From Iris pallida (taxonomy: Eukaryota; Streptophyta; Magnoliopsida; Asparagales; Iridaceae), in NCBI GenBank assembly GCA_029216955.1, contig JANAVB010003400.1, positions 11,197,654 through 11,261,653 of the forward strand: a DNA stretch of 64,000 nt, written 5' to 3'. Position numbers and translations under genes: made by a program. A model generated the notes under the pieces. It worked only from the letters and a program-made list of their open reading frames with translations, was not told the origin of the DNA and did not search any database. Within the stretch, counting starts at the first letter, position 1. Each line of letters opens with the position of its first letter. Positions 45,339 through 56,481 of this stretch are shown one piece after another.

Positions 45339-47547
45339 TGTGAAACCCATTATTTTTGTAGCTATTTATTTAAATAGAATTTTGTGTTATTAATTAACGC
45401 TTTCAAAATTATTATTACTATTAAATATTACTATTAATTATTTTTGGGTGAAAAAGGATTTTTGAAAATTATAACAATTTGGACTTTTGAGTTTCAGACC
45501 CAGACTCAAGCCCGAGCCCAGACCCAGGCCTGAGCCCTATTCCATTTCCCTTTTAAAACCTGATTTTTAGACTTGGTTTGATTTTCTAATTAATAATAAT
45601 AATAAAATAAAAATAATAAAATAAATATACTTTGGCTGGTCCCGAAGGACCAGCAGTTGTGTAGAGACTCATTCTCCTCCACATAATTGTTCCAATGTTA
45701 ACACCCCTTTAATTACTCCCCTACATTTCTCCTCACTACTCTCCCTCTTAACTCACGTTCACCCCTTTAATTCCCTCTCCTTCAGTTTCTCTCACCCACA
45801 AATCGTTTCAGCACCACTCCCTCATAACTCCCAACTCTTCCACTTCTCTCACACACGTAACCCACTCTTTCCTTTATTAATTCCCCATTTCCCACTTCTC
45901 TCTCTCACGAGTTCACTCAATAGAGAAAGAGAAATAAACTCTCTCATCTCTCCACAGCTTCTCTCAACCTCTTTCCCCTCAATTTCCTCCCCACTCCCCA
46001 CTCTCTTCCCGTACCCACAGCAGAGGAGAAACAATTAACTCTCTCTCTTCCTCTCTTTAACTCACATAACTCTTTATTCTTTTTACTCTTAACTCTCTCT
46101 CTCTACCTCCATTTCCCAGAAATCCCTAACCCTCCAATCCCGCGGCCGAAGCTTCCTCCGGCGACCCCCGACCGCGGCGATCTCCGCGTGCGGCTTCCCG
46201 CCGTTCTCCGCCCACGCCGGCCACCGCTCGGCCCCGCGGCCGCTCGAGCTTCCTCTCGCGCCGCTGGTCCGGCGGTCTTCCGCCGCCGCCCCGACCCGCG
46301 AGCTCCCCGAGCCCCGGCGATCGCGACCTCCAGCGCGCGGGCCTCCCCTCACCGCCGTCCGCACCTCCTGCAGCACCCTCTCCTGCGGACCCCAGATCCG
46401 CCCCTTTCCGGCTAGATCCGTCCGCCGGTCGCCCGACCCCGGTGGCTCACTTCCCGGCGCGCCCCCATGGCCCCGCTGTCGAGCACCGCCCCAGTGCTGT
46501 CCCCTCCGGGCGCTGTCCCCTTTTCCTCGGGTTCCAGCGCTCTCCGGCGCCCTCCTCGGCGGACCCCGCCGCTGTCCAGACCCTTCCCGCGCGGTTCTCC
46601 TCGCTGTTCGGAGACTCTCGAGTCCATGACGGCGCGTCCCGAGTCCGAGGCCACCCTTCGGACTCCGTCATCGAGCTCTCGGAACTCGAAGTTACACCTG
46701 ACGTTCCTCCTCGGTACGACTCGTCTATCCAGTCATTCTAAAACAAAGGCAAGTACAGTTATGTCTATTTGGTAATTTATCTAGTAATTGTTTTATTGCA
46801 ATTTTAAACCACATTGCTACACGGAACTCTCTCCTAGAGTTCGAATATTGACTCATTGATTAAATCTAATTGACTCGGGATATTGGGGGAGTAGTGTAGC
46901 GTCTATGACCAATACCCCTATATTGCATCATTGATTGTGCGAGCTGATTCCTCCTGTACACGAGGATAGGCCGGACCGTATCATTAGGATATAATTGAAT
47001 CATCCCAAGCCGGTCATAGTTCGTTACCTACTCAAATCATATTGTTTTCAATTGTAGAATTGTGAAAAATATTGTTAAAGTATTTCAAATTGTTTAACAT
47101 TGCAAATTTCAAATTATTATTTGAATTATTGGATATTCGTAATTGTACTTTGCTCCCTCCTGACTGGAGACAACATTTTAGGTAACACTGAGGATGACGA
47201 GCTATACTATAATAGCTACTACGACCCGGTTCTCTGCGACGGTACCGGAGCCGTCTCTGGAGGACGCTGATCCTGGGACTGCTGAACCTGATGTTTAGAT
47301 AGTTCTTCCTTTATGCATTTTCTTCTTTATTTGGAGTTTGTAGTTTTATTTCGGTATTTCCTTTCACAGTTGTACTTCTGAATATTTTATTAAACAAAGT
47401 TTCAAATTCCGAATAGAACAGTTGTGACAAATGTACTTGTGTTGTTGTGAATACCTGCAATGGAATAGCTTACTGCCGCCGTCTCAACAACGGTGCAGGC
47501 TGGGCATGATCCGATTCGACCCAAGAAATTGGGACCGGGTCGTGACA
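45339..47547 (+). repeat. E4 3' LTR
   Basis: Nearly identical to the 5' LTR with scattered single-base differences, a small insertion near 46760 and differing (TAA)n length near 45600. The GC-rich frame is also open here (46442-46741, 99 codons). Confidence 0.92.
47182..47298 (+). other. E4 3' LTR candidate terminal exon
   Basis: Acceptor AACATTTTAG|GTAACACTG gives phase 1 GNTEDDELYYNSYYDP, matching the E6 frame (ELLYNSYYDPVL). Stop at 47296-47298. Confidence 0.45.
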
Positions 47548-48936
47548 GAAAGCCTAGAGATAAACACCTAGGTACAACAATCTGAGTACAATTGTTTAGT
47601 TTTTTCTGGGGGTGACGGTAGAGGCTCGGGAGAGTGACGACAACTCTGCCTTACTCCTTGGACGATCGAACGCAGCTTCGGCTCCGGGGAAGAAATGCTC
47701 TTGGTGTGGACGGGGGTTGCTAGTCTCTCTGTTCGGGCTTTGTGCGACTGCTCCTCTGTGCTTCCACCATTTTTTCTCTCCTCACTTACAAGGGAATGTA
47801 CCTTGCTATTTATATGGCTTTGTGATAAGTAGGGTGTACAGTAATTAATCCTTTAAAAGTGGGCTGTTAGGGATTTGGTGAAGATTTACCCTGATCTTGT
47901 TTGTTTGAAATTAATCTGGGATGTTAATGTTGATTATAACAAATCTGGGCAGTTAATGCTGATTGTACCAAATCTGCGTGGTTTGTTAGAAATCGATCTG
48001 GACAATTAATGTTGATTGCAACAAATCTGCTTTGTAATGATTTGTTGATATCTGCAAATCCAAGTAAATAAATCTTGGTCAATCTCTTGCCACGTGTCCC
48101 AACTGTCTGTCATGTCGATTGCCATAAATCTGAATTGTTGAGATTTGATCAACTCCTGCCACATGTCCCAACTGCTGCGAGCCGTATGGAGGAATGTCAT
48201 AGTTGAGCCGCATGAGTGTGACCTCGTATCAGATCCACATAAGGGTGGCCTTATCTGAACCTCATGAAAGTCCTTTAATCTGAGCCGCATGAGGGTGTCC
48301 CTCATGATCCGAGCCGCATGGGAGTAGCACCCGTATGGGGGTAGCCCCCAGCCGAACCGCATAAGGGTGGCCATGTATCAGAGCCGCATGGGTGTGGCTT
48401 TCCAAAATCGGAGCCGCATGAGGGTAGCAGCCGCATGGGGGTAGCCCCCAGCCGAACCGCATAAGGGTGGCCACGTGTCAGAGCCTCATGACTGTAGCAA
48501 CCGCATGGGAGTGGCTGCATGATGGATGGTAGCCGCATAGGGAGCTTCAGAATTGGTGGATCATGCCAGCTATAAAGATTTTCTTCGTTTTCCAAGGAGC
48601 GCGCCATTATGTCAGAGTCATCATTGCAGCTTTATGTCAAAGCAGTCAATTCACCTTTATGTCAGAGCTGTCGTGTTATGTCAGAGCATTAAATGAGGCC
48701 GCTGCTTGATGGCCAGCTGTTAAGGCAAACCGCATAGAGCCACGTGGCTTTTACCCGAGCCGCATAGAGCTATTGGCTATTTCTGAGCCACATGAGGCTC
48801 TGAAGGACTTTTGAGCCGCATGAAGCTCTAAAGGACTCTTGAGCCGCATAAAGCTTTTAAGAGATTCTTTGAACCGCATGAGACTCCCTCTGTTTTGGGC
48901 CGCATAGACTTTCCTGTTCTTTTTCATGCTTCTACA

Positions 48937-48949
48937 AGACCCCCTTCAA
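48937..48949 (-). other. E5 polypurine tract
   Basis: The minus strand reads TTGAAGGGGGTCT before TGTAGAAGC, the same tract as E3. Confidence 0.85.
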
Positions 48950-49018
48950 AGTTTTCAATTTGTAAAATTGAAATACTTTGAATAAGAAGCATGGCTATGT
49001 CCACATAAGCCCTTCTGG

Positions 49019-49150
49019 CCGCATAAGATGTTCTGGCCGCATGGACTTCCTAGCCGCATGGACTTCCTATCCGCATAGACTGCCTGGCCGCATGGACTGT
49101 CTGGCCGTATGGAGTTCTCTAGCCGCATGGACCGCTCTGGCCGCATGGGC
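49019..49150. repeat. Cluster of CCGCAT motifs upstream of the E5 antisense gene
   Basis: Seven exact CCGCAT (mostly GCCGCATGGAC) and two variants in 130 bases, spaced about 11-27 bp. The cluster lies between the polypurine tract and the TATA box of the antisense gene, like the extra TTTACGC sites in E3. Confidence 0.85.
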
Positions 49151-49385
49151 CGCTCTAGCCACATCCTGTCCTTTCTGCCACGTAGGCATCCCATTAATTG
49201 CTCTTGATTCGTTTTGATTTAGAGCCGTCTTTTGGGAGGAATCCCAAGAGTCGGTTTATTAAATATTTGGATCTTTGTCTTGATGAAACTCCTGCATGAG
49301 AGGGGATGAAATCCCAAGAGTCAGTTTTGTCTGTAGCGCATAATCTGAAGCGTTCATCGGTCCACGTGCCCCTCCCTTGTTCGCC

Positions 49386-49393
49386 TATAAATA
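49386..49393 (+). promoter_or_regulatory. TATA box of the E5 antisense gene
   Basis: TATAAATAAGG, about 100 bases before the ATG at 49493; the same 11 bases precede antisense gene A of E3. Confidence 0.65.
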
Positions 49394-49492
49394 AGGGTAA
49401 TTTCTATAGAAAAATTCTTTACTCTCTTCTCCAATTCAAGCTTTTCTTGCCCTAGCTGCCGTCCTTTTCTTCTTCTTCTTCTTCGATCATCG

Positions 49493-50346
49493 ATGGCCCC
49501 CAAGACTTCCAAGACTGCGGCAAAGGGTAAGGGAGTGGCGTCTACGTCGACTACGATGCCTGAAGTTCATCCCGATGTTCACCCCGCCATTGCTGGTAAG
49601 GATTTTTGGAGAAGTTGCATGAACTCAGAACCTAACCATCATGGCTATGTCGCATATTTTGTGCGCGAGCCTTCTTCGTCTTCATTGAACTGTTTAAATT
49701 GTATGTACCGCATGTACGTCCTATGTCCGAGTCGCATGGGGGTATACCCCATGTCCGAGCCGCATGAGAGTCGTATAGTGGCCGCATAAGCACTTTATAA
49801 ACTGACCCGCATAAGGGCCCGTTGAACAGAACCGCATAAGTCCCTCTGAACTGAGCCGCATGAAGCCCCATTAAACAGGACCGCATAAGCCCCACTTTGA
49901 ACTGTGCCGCATAAGGTCCCGCTAAGCAGAACCGCATAAGCTCATCTGGACTGGGCCGCATAAGGCCCCGCCGAAACAGAGCCGCATAAGCTCTGTTTAA
50001 ATGTTTTTCTAGCCATCTCCTGACTCTTTTGTCTTTGATTCTTGCAGCATCCATGCCGAAGGCTGAGATCGTTGTGAAGGAGAAGATGCTGCCTCCTTTC
50101 ATCACACAAGAGTCTTCTTTCGTTAAGGAGAAGGTGATACCCAAAATGGAGGGACAAAAAGAAGAGCTAGCGCCCATCGGGGAGGGAAACACTCCCAACA
50201 TTGAAGCTGCTGTAAAGGAGGAGCCCCAGTCTGAGGGTAGTAATACTGGAATTTCTCACCCTCCTGCCCCGAACGAGAATCTTAATCAACTAGATCCTTC
50301 ATATGCAAGATGGTTGAAGGAGTGGTATATACATCCCCACAACTAG
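49493..50346 (+). CDS. E5 antisense gene, two exons, 133-aa hypothetical protein
   Basis: It is opposite in direction to the element. Exon 1 (49493-49595) encodes MAPKTSKTAAKGKGVASTST and on to HPAIA, basic and Ser/Thr-rich, ending at the donor GCTG|GTAAGG. Exon 2 (50048-50346) begins after TTTGATTCTTGCAG in the matching phase (ASMPKAEIVVKEKMLPPFIT) and ends ARWLKEWYIHPHN, TAG. It has acidic stretches (KEEPQSEGSN). The intron (452 bp) holds 11 exact CCGCAT motifs. The sequence after the stop, with an AATAAA-like signal near 50521, fits a 3' untranslated region. No known domain. Confidence 0.6.
49596..50047. repeat. Intron of the E5 antisense gene filled with CCGCAT motifs
   Basis: Eleven exact CCGCAT(AAG/GA) copies every 25-40 bases at 49705-49990 (for example GAACCGCATAAG, GAGCCGCATAAG). 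This mirrors the TTTACGC array in the intron of antisense gene B of E3. Confidence 0.8.
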
Positions 50347-50770
50347 GGTTTCCATAAATGTCCGTCTTTTGTCTTGTATTTCTGTCTGTCTTTAGCTGTA
50401 GTTTATGTTTCGCTTCTTTTGGAGATCAATGTAGTCTTTTTTTCTTTCTGTCTGAATGAAGCGATGGAAAACTTTTTGGCATGCTCATGAAATGTAGTCA
50501 TGTGAATGTAACTGATTTTGAATAAACAAAATACATTCGCTCCCTTCTTTGTTTACAGTAGTTGCCCTAATGGGAGACTTTTTGTGGACCCATTATCCTT
50601 GGCATACCTCGGTTTTAAGTACAGACAATAAGTTTGATTAGGGATACCTAGAACGATCCCACGGTAAGGTGACCATGGAAGTTCTTGGTATCGAACAAAA
50701 GAGTGCCATGGGGCAGCTGGGCTCCAGAGGCATGATGAGAAAGGAGCTGTACGTACTAGAGGACTTAGTA
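50347..50770. other. Region downstream of the E5 antisense gene
   Basis: No gene. A block at 50585-50640 (TTATCCTTGGCATACCTCGG) recurs imperfectly at 50927-50975. Confidence 0.4.
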
Positions 50771-50774
50771 CAAG

Positions 50775-50925
50775 ATTTGTAGTCACAGAGGACATTTGTG
50801 GTCAACAGAGGACATTTGTGCTCAACTGAAGACATTTGTGGTCAACTGAAGACATTTGTGGTCAACAGAGGACATTTGTGGTCAACTTGAAGACATTTGT
50901 GGTCAACAGAAGACATTTGTGGGCC
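50775..50925. repeat. Minisatellite, unit about 23 bp (GACATTTGTGGTCAAC)
   Basis: Seven units of GAGGACATTTGTGGTCAACA or GAAGACATTTGTGGTCAACT; the last reads TGTGGGCC. Confidence 0.9.
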
Positions 50926-50987
50926 TATTATCCTTAGCGTACCCTGGTTTTGGGTACGGATAATAAGTCGAGAGAGGACCAACATAC

Positions 50988-51196
50988 TTACTCAGAGGTA
51001 ATGAGGACGTGGTAAATATGGGGGTTTCTTCGATGGAGTCTTCCTACTCAGAGGTAATGAGGACGTGGTAGGAGTGGACTCCATGAAGGATACATAGAAC
51101 AACTCAGAGGTAATGAGGACGTGGAAGTTCTACGTGAGGGGTGGTTTGTTTTTGATGGAAGTGAAAACAACTCAGAGGTAACATCGACGTGGTTGT
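50988..51196. repeat. Minisatellite, unit 55-68 bp (CTCAGAGGTAATGAGGACGT)
   Basis: Four copies of CTCAGAGGTAATGAGGACGT (the fourth diverged) separated by variable spacers. Confidence 0.85.
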
Positions 51197-51359
51197 TTCG
51201 GAAAATTTGTGGATCTGTTACCCTTTTTATGCACTGAAAGTACGGGTATTGGATCATGAGAAGGGAGATCTTTTAGGAAGAAAGTTCAGAGGTATGATCA
51301 TACATGACTTACTACCTAGAAGATGCGATATAGATTCATCGAGTGTGACCAGATTGTAA

Positions 51360-51645
51360 CTTCAGTGGTACCTGCGGGTATATAACTCAACAATCTGGGA
51401 GATTTGGAGTTAGAATGTGAGTTCAGCGGTACCGAGGGGTACATAACTCAACAATCTATAAGATTTGGAGTCAGAATGTAAGTTCAGCGGTACCAAGGGA
51501 TATATAACTCAACAATTTGGAAGATTTGGAGTCAGAATATAAGTTCAGCGGTACCAAGGGGTACATAACTCAATAATTTGGAAGATTTGGAGTCAGAATG
51601 TAAGTTCAGCGGTACCAAGGGGTACATAACTCAACAATCTGGGGA
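51360..51645. repeat. Minisatellite, unit about 60 bp (GTTCAGCGGTACC)
   Basis: Five units of GTTCAGCGGTACCAAGGGGT, then ACATAACTCAACAATTTGG and AGATTTGGAGTCAGAATGTA. The array ends about 20 bases from the integrase stop. Tandem repeats between pol and the 3' LTR are known in Tat elements and can seed satellites. Confidence 0.9.
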
Positions 51646-51662
51646 ATTTGGAGGATGTCGTT

Positions 51663-53431
51663 TCAGACATAATACTTCTTCAGGAACTTGCCGTTGATGG
51701 GCAACATGAGGAAGTCTCCCTTTTGTTTTGCGAGGCGGTAAGCACTATTGGAGAATACAGCCTCGATGACAAATGGGCCTTCCCAGTTTGGCTAGAATTT
51801 AACGGCAATTTTGTGAGTCATAACCATCGGCCTCCGAACTGCCAGAACGAGATCGCCCACTTGGAATGTTCGGATTTTAACTTTCTTATTGAAAGCCCCC
51901 AAGATACGTGCTTGGTACAGCTCGATTCGTTATTGAGCTAACAGGCGTTTCTCATCTAGAGCCTCCAACTCTTGTAACCGGCGGTGGTGATTATTATCTG
52001 TCGTCAATCGGTAGGTGAGGGCAATGCGGAGCGAAGAGATCTGAGTCTCTAGTGGGAGAACTGCCTCACTCCCATACACCAGAGAGAATGGTGTGTTCCC
52101 AGTGGCCGTCCATACTGTAGTACGATACGCCCATAAGCATTCGCCAAGCTTCTCATTCCAGTCGCATTTGTTGGAAGACACTAACTTCTTGAGCAGCTTG
52201 ATTATAGTTTTATTGAATGCTTCTGTCAGACCATTAGCCGCCGAGTTGTATGGTATTGAAGCAATATTATGGATTCGGTGTTTGTCGCAAAATCGATAGA
52301 AAGCGTGGCTTACGAACTGCAGACCATTGTCGTGGATGATCCTTCGGGGCAATCCATAGCGGTAGATCACGTGATGCTTGAGGAAGTTGATCACGTTTGG
52401 AGTCTTCACTTCTGCCAGTAGAAAAGCCTCCATCCATTTGGAGAAGTAATCTGTGATTTCGAGTATAAAACGGTGTCCTTTGGACGAAGGCGGAGTGATC
52501 GGACCAATGATGTCCATTCCCCATGCTTCAAAGGGCCAGGATGCCACCGTCGAATGTAGGAACTCGGGTGGCTGGTAGATGAAATCTGCATGGACTTGAC
52601 AGGCTTTGTACTTTCTTGCATAGTCTATCGCGTCTGCTACCATCGTGGACCAGTAATAGCCCATTCGGCGAAGGCGGTCTTACAATTTTGGGCCAGGCTG
52701 AAGGGCCCCGCAGATGCCATCGTGAGCTTCGCGTACAACTTCCTTGGCTTCTGTATTTGATAGACACCGAAGTAGTAATCCATCGTATGATCGCCGATAC
52801 AACATTTTTGTCTCTGTATCGTAAAAGAATCTGAGGGGACATCTTCTGATAGAAGTAGCTTCCTTCGGATTCTCTGGTAGAATGTCGTAGACTACGAAGT
52901 CGATGAATGGTTGTCTCCAGTCTGGTGCTTCGTCAACTGTCAGAGCAGAGTAACTCTCAACACATTGAACATTATTCTTGGGACATATCAATTCACGGCC
53001 TATTATGTCAACCAGATGATGAGCATGATTCGGTACTGCTAGGTAAGCGACCAAGCCTGCTAGGGCATCAGCCTCAATATTCTAGAGTCTGGGAACATGT
53101 TTTATGAAGAATCCTTCCAAGGACGAGATAAGGTCGATCGCTATTTGGTGATAAGGGATCATATCTTTATGGCAAACTTCGTATGAACCCCGGATCTGAT
53201 TGACGATTAACTGCGAATCGCCGTATGCTTCAAGATACTCTACCCCAGCTCCTTTGCAAGTCGGAGGCCAATAACCAAAGTATTATACTCAGCCACATTA
53301 TTTGAACAGGGCTCTGTGAGGGACTAAGCCCGATTGATCACCAGCCCGGAGGGAGAAATCAGTACTACTCCGACTCCAGCGACGATGTTGTCCTTGGGCC
53401 CAGTTCTCGAAGCACCGTCGAAGAACATTCG
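51663..53431 (-). pseudogene. E5 archaeal-type RNase H and integrase
   Basis: The second RNase H (53060-53430) keeps AYGDSQLIVNQ and VAEYNTL but has stops. The integrase zinc finger is REAHDGICGALQPGPK with CKACQVHAD; one His of the E3 finger (GAHQPG) is Leu here. A frame change near 52680 leads to the main frame (52664-51930) with WGMDIIGPITPP, IIHDNGLQFVSHAFY and ANGLTEAFNKTIIK, so all three catalytic residues remain. A TAA at 51930 and a TAG near 51790 interrupt the tail, which ends INGKFLKKYYV, TGA at 51663-51665. Confidence 0.88.
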
Positions 53432-55104
53432 TTAGATGGCATCATGGGAGACCGCATTTGAATTGGCAACCTCGTCTGGTATCTCTTCGTATATTCTGGT
53501 TGTTTTCGAGCCTAGATGGGCTGCTAAAAAGTCTGCCAGAGCTAGACCTTTAACAGCCTTCTGTGGGACGAAGATCATGTGATATGGAGACAATAATATC
53601 GCCCAGGTAGCAAGGCGAGAACTGAGTGCCCCTGGTTTGGTTATGAGGACCCTGAGAGGGTTGACTCGTGATATCACGTGTATGGTTTGTCCCGTAATGT
53701 AGTATCGCGTCTTCTGAATGGCGAACACTAGAGCAAGGTGTTCCTTCTCTACGGCAGTGTATCTGTACTCTGGCCCCATCATCTTTCGACTGAGGTAGTA
53801 TATAGCTTGCTCATGGCCTGTATCGTTATTTTGTACTAGCAGAGCACCGAGGGACTGTTCCATTGCTCGCACATAGAGCAGAAATGGCCTTCCAGCAACC
53901 GGGGCTACCAGGACTGGAGGGTTCGACATATATTCTTTGATGCAGTCGAAGGTGCGCTGGCATTCCTCATCCCATATGAATGAAATGCCCTTCTTCATGA
54001 GGTGGGTGAATGTTTGACATCACCCGAAGAGGTTAGAGATGAACCTCCTGATGTAAGCTAGCCTCCCTTGAAGGCCTCGAAGTTCACGAAGATTTCTCGA
54101 GGGATCCATCTCCATGATTTCCTTCATTTTTTTGGGGTCTATGTGGATACCTTGGGAAGTAATGATGAAACCCAAGAACTTTCCACTAGATACGCCCAAG
54201 AAGGATTTTATGGGATTCATCTTCAAATTGTGCGCTCGCATCATGTCGAACACTATTCTCAGATCATGCAGATGATCTTCCTTAGAGCGGCTCTTGACGG
54301 CGATGTCGTCGACGTAGCATTCCACTGTCTTGTGCAAGTGGTCTCTAAAAATAATGCTCATAGCTCTTTGATATGTGCGCCAGCATTCTTTAAACCGAAA
54401 GGCATGACTGTGTAGCAGTATGTGCCAATTGGTGTTCGGAATGACGTATAATTTTCGTCATCAGAGAACATCTTGATTTGGTTGTACCCCGAAAAACCAT
54501 CCATGAATGACATACGCTCGAAGCCGCAGGTGTTGTCAATCATGATATCTGTGATAGGGAGGTGGAACTCATCCTTAGGACACGCCTCATTCAGGTTCCG
54601 AAAGTCGATGCAGATTCGAATCTTCCCGTTCTTTTTGAGGACTGGTACTATATTGGCTACCCAGTCTGGATATTGTTTCTCGCGGATGAAGCTGCTAGCT
54701 ATTAATTTGTTGACCTCCGCTTCAATGGCATTCATGATGTCAGGGCAGAACCGTCGTTGCTGTTGCTTGACCGGTTTTGCATCCGAACGAATGTTGAGTT
54801 TGTGAAGTGCAACCTCGGGGTTCAGTCCTGGCATGTCTTCGTAGCTCCAGACGAACACGTCGATGTATTCTCTGACGAGTTGCAGTAGCGATTCCCGCTT
54901 TTTGTCTGTCAGATTCTTGCTGACGAAGATGGGCTTTGGAGAGGACTCATTATCGAGGCCAACTTGCACAACCTCATCTTCGGTGGGAGGCTCTCTTTGT
55001 TCGAACTGCTTCTTCCATTGCGCATCTAGCTGTTGTGCCCACGGCTCTAACTCAAGAAGTTCAAGAATGTCTTCATCTTCTTCATAGGCGTCGACAAATG
55101 CCAT
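53432..55104 (-). pseudogene. E5 reverse transcriptase and first RNase H
   Basis: The frame 55104-54358 carries VANIVPVLKKNGKIRICIDF, FMDGFSGYNQIKM and VMPFGLKNAG, then a frameshift at the ATYQR block. The frame 54361-54020 has VECYVDDIAVKSRS (catalytic YVDD) and LGVSSGKFLGFIITSQGI; a stop and shift near 54010 lead to 53998-53432 with the degenerate RNase H (LYVRAMEQSLGALLVQ, IYYLSRKMMGPEYRYTAVEK). Confidence 0.9.
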
Positions 55105-56481
55105 ATTGACGGACCAGACTTACTTGAGCATGTCCCCGATGCTGACATCAGAATCGGAAGTTGGTGATCTGGTTGAGTGTGAATGCCAGTCGTATTCCTC
55201 GTCTGAGCTTTCAGGGGTCATTGCAGGTGTAACATAACCTAGCCCACATCTGGTTTTGTGGTAGTAATCTCGTGGCTTTCCAGCGGGGACAGGCAATTGT
55301 AAGGGTAATCGCCATCCAGTGCCGTAGTTCAGGCCTGGCATAGTTTCCAGATCATACCCCTGTTTTTGCATGAGGTACTTGGATCGAGAACTATACAGAT
55401 AAAGGGGCAGTCTCCCGGTGTCGGGTTCGAAATCAACTTCTTCTATCCTGAAGGGTTGTGGATCATTCTTCTGGCCAAAGATGATTGGATGGTCCTCTCC
55501 CTCGACTATGAAGCAGGCGTCTTCCACTGGAGTAAGTTGGTTTGCAATGTAGACATTTGTCACCTGTGTGTGTAGGTGGGTGCCTATACCGTATTCCATA
55601 GCATACATTGTACAAAGCTTATTAAGCTCGAGGTAGTTCAAATATAGCCCTTTATTGATGAAGTAAGGTATCTTTTCCAGTGGGATTACATCATCTGCAG
55701 ATGGAACATCAGTGTGAGCAGCCATATACTTGGCCAGCTCTGACTCTTCTTCAGCCACCCCATGTGTCAATGAAGACTGAAAGGATGACTTGGGCAGCTT
55801 AATCATCAGGGGCTCCATAGGTGGAGCAGAACATAGAGTCGTTGGCGTACTAGCGACCCCCAGTTTGGTGCTCGGAGCTGGGTGGGGAGTTGTTTGCTGG
55901 CTAGCAGTTCCCGGCTTAGCTTTTGGCTGCCGATTTATTTTGGGAAGACGAATCGCCATCGGCTTGACAGAGGGATTGAGTTCCTCTGTTTGTTACTGGC
56001 TAGCTCTAGGCAGCCTGATTGTCAGTGGCTCTGTCGTGGGCCTTGGCGCTTGATCAAACCTTGGCAGTCAGATTATCATCTGTCCCTCTTGTACAGAGAG
56101 GCTGATTGCATCCTTACGCAAAGTGGCTGTAAGTGGTGCAGTTCTGCCAGGTTTGTAGGCTTAAAGGTGAATTGTCAGAGGTTCTTCCGATCCAATTGCT
56201 GCCTCAGTTTGAGCTTGAGTATCTTCTTCGACAAGGTGCCTTTTCGACTTCTCGTACAAGCATGAGTCGGAGTAGTAAGATTCGATCCCTTTAAAGGGAT
56301 CAATGTCAGCAAATTCTGTCTTCACGAAGCCGTACTTGTCGACGTACTTGAAGCACTGATGCATTGTGGAAGGCACGATCATGTAATCGTGTATCCAAGG
56401 ACGCCCCAGGAGAATATTGGAGGAAGTGTCGCATCTATGACATAACAGGTCACTTCTGACTGAAGGTCGCCGATTTGGCAC
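55105..56481 (-). pseudogene. E5 protease-RT linker
   Basis: 56481-56161 holds NILLGRPWIHDYMIVPSTMH, in a frame shifted from the protease. 55959-55120 (279 codons) is open and ends SDSDVSIGDMLK at a TAA that stands where E3 appears to have a Gln; the frame then continues into RT. Conserved blocks shared with E3 include LMQKQGYDLETMPGLNYG and TRCGLGY. The linker contains IRLPKIN- and IKLPKSS-like repeats. Confidence 0.75.

Larger units (their letters stand above)
39634..47547 (+). mobile_element. E4: defective chromovirus, 7914 bp
   Basis: Two LTRs of about 2.2 kb (39634-41833, 45339-47547) enclose 3.5 kb of heavily decayed gag-pol. The duplication GAAAG is exact (39629-39633, 47548-47552). 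The LTRs are nearly identical, yet the interior has many stops, frameshifts and a deletion of the integrase core, so it was probably already defective when it moved. Confidence 0.92.
39545..48936 (-). repeat. E5 3' LTR, split by E4
   Basis: Parts 39545-39633 and 47553-48936 (about 1.47 kb together). It starts on the minus strand TGTAGAAGCATG at 48936 and ends GGCAAACA at 39545. It is homologous to 60384-61443. The CCGCAT motif occurs 16 times exactly at 48210-48910, with variants such as CCGTAT and CCACAT. Confidence 0.9.
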
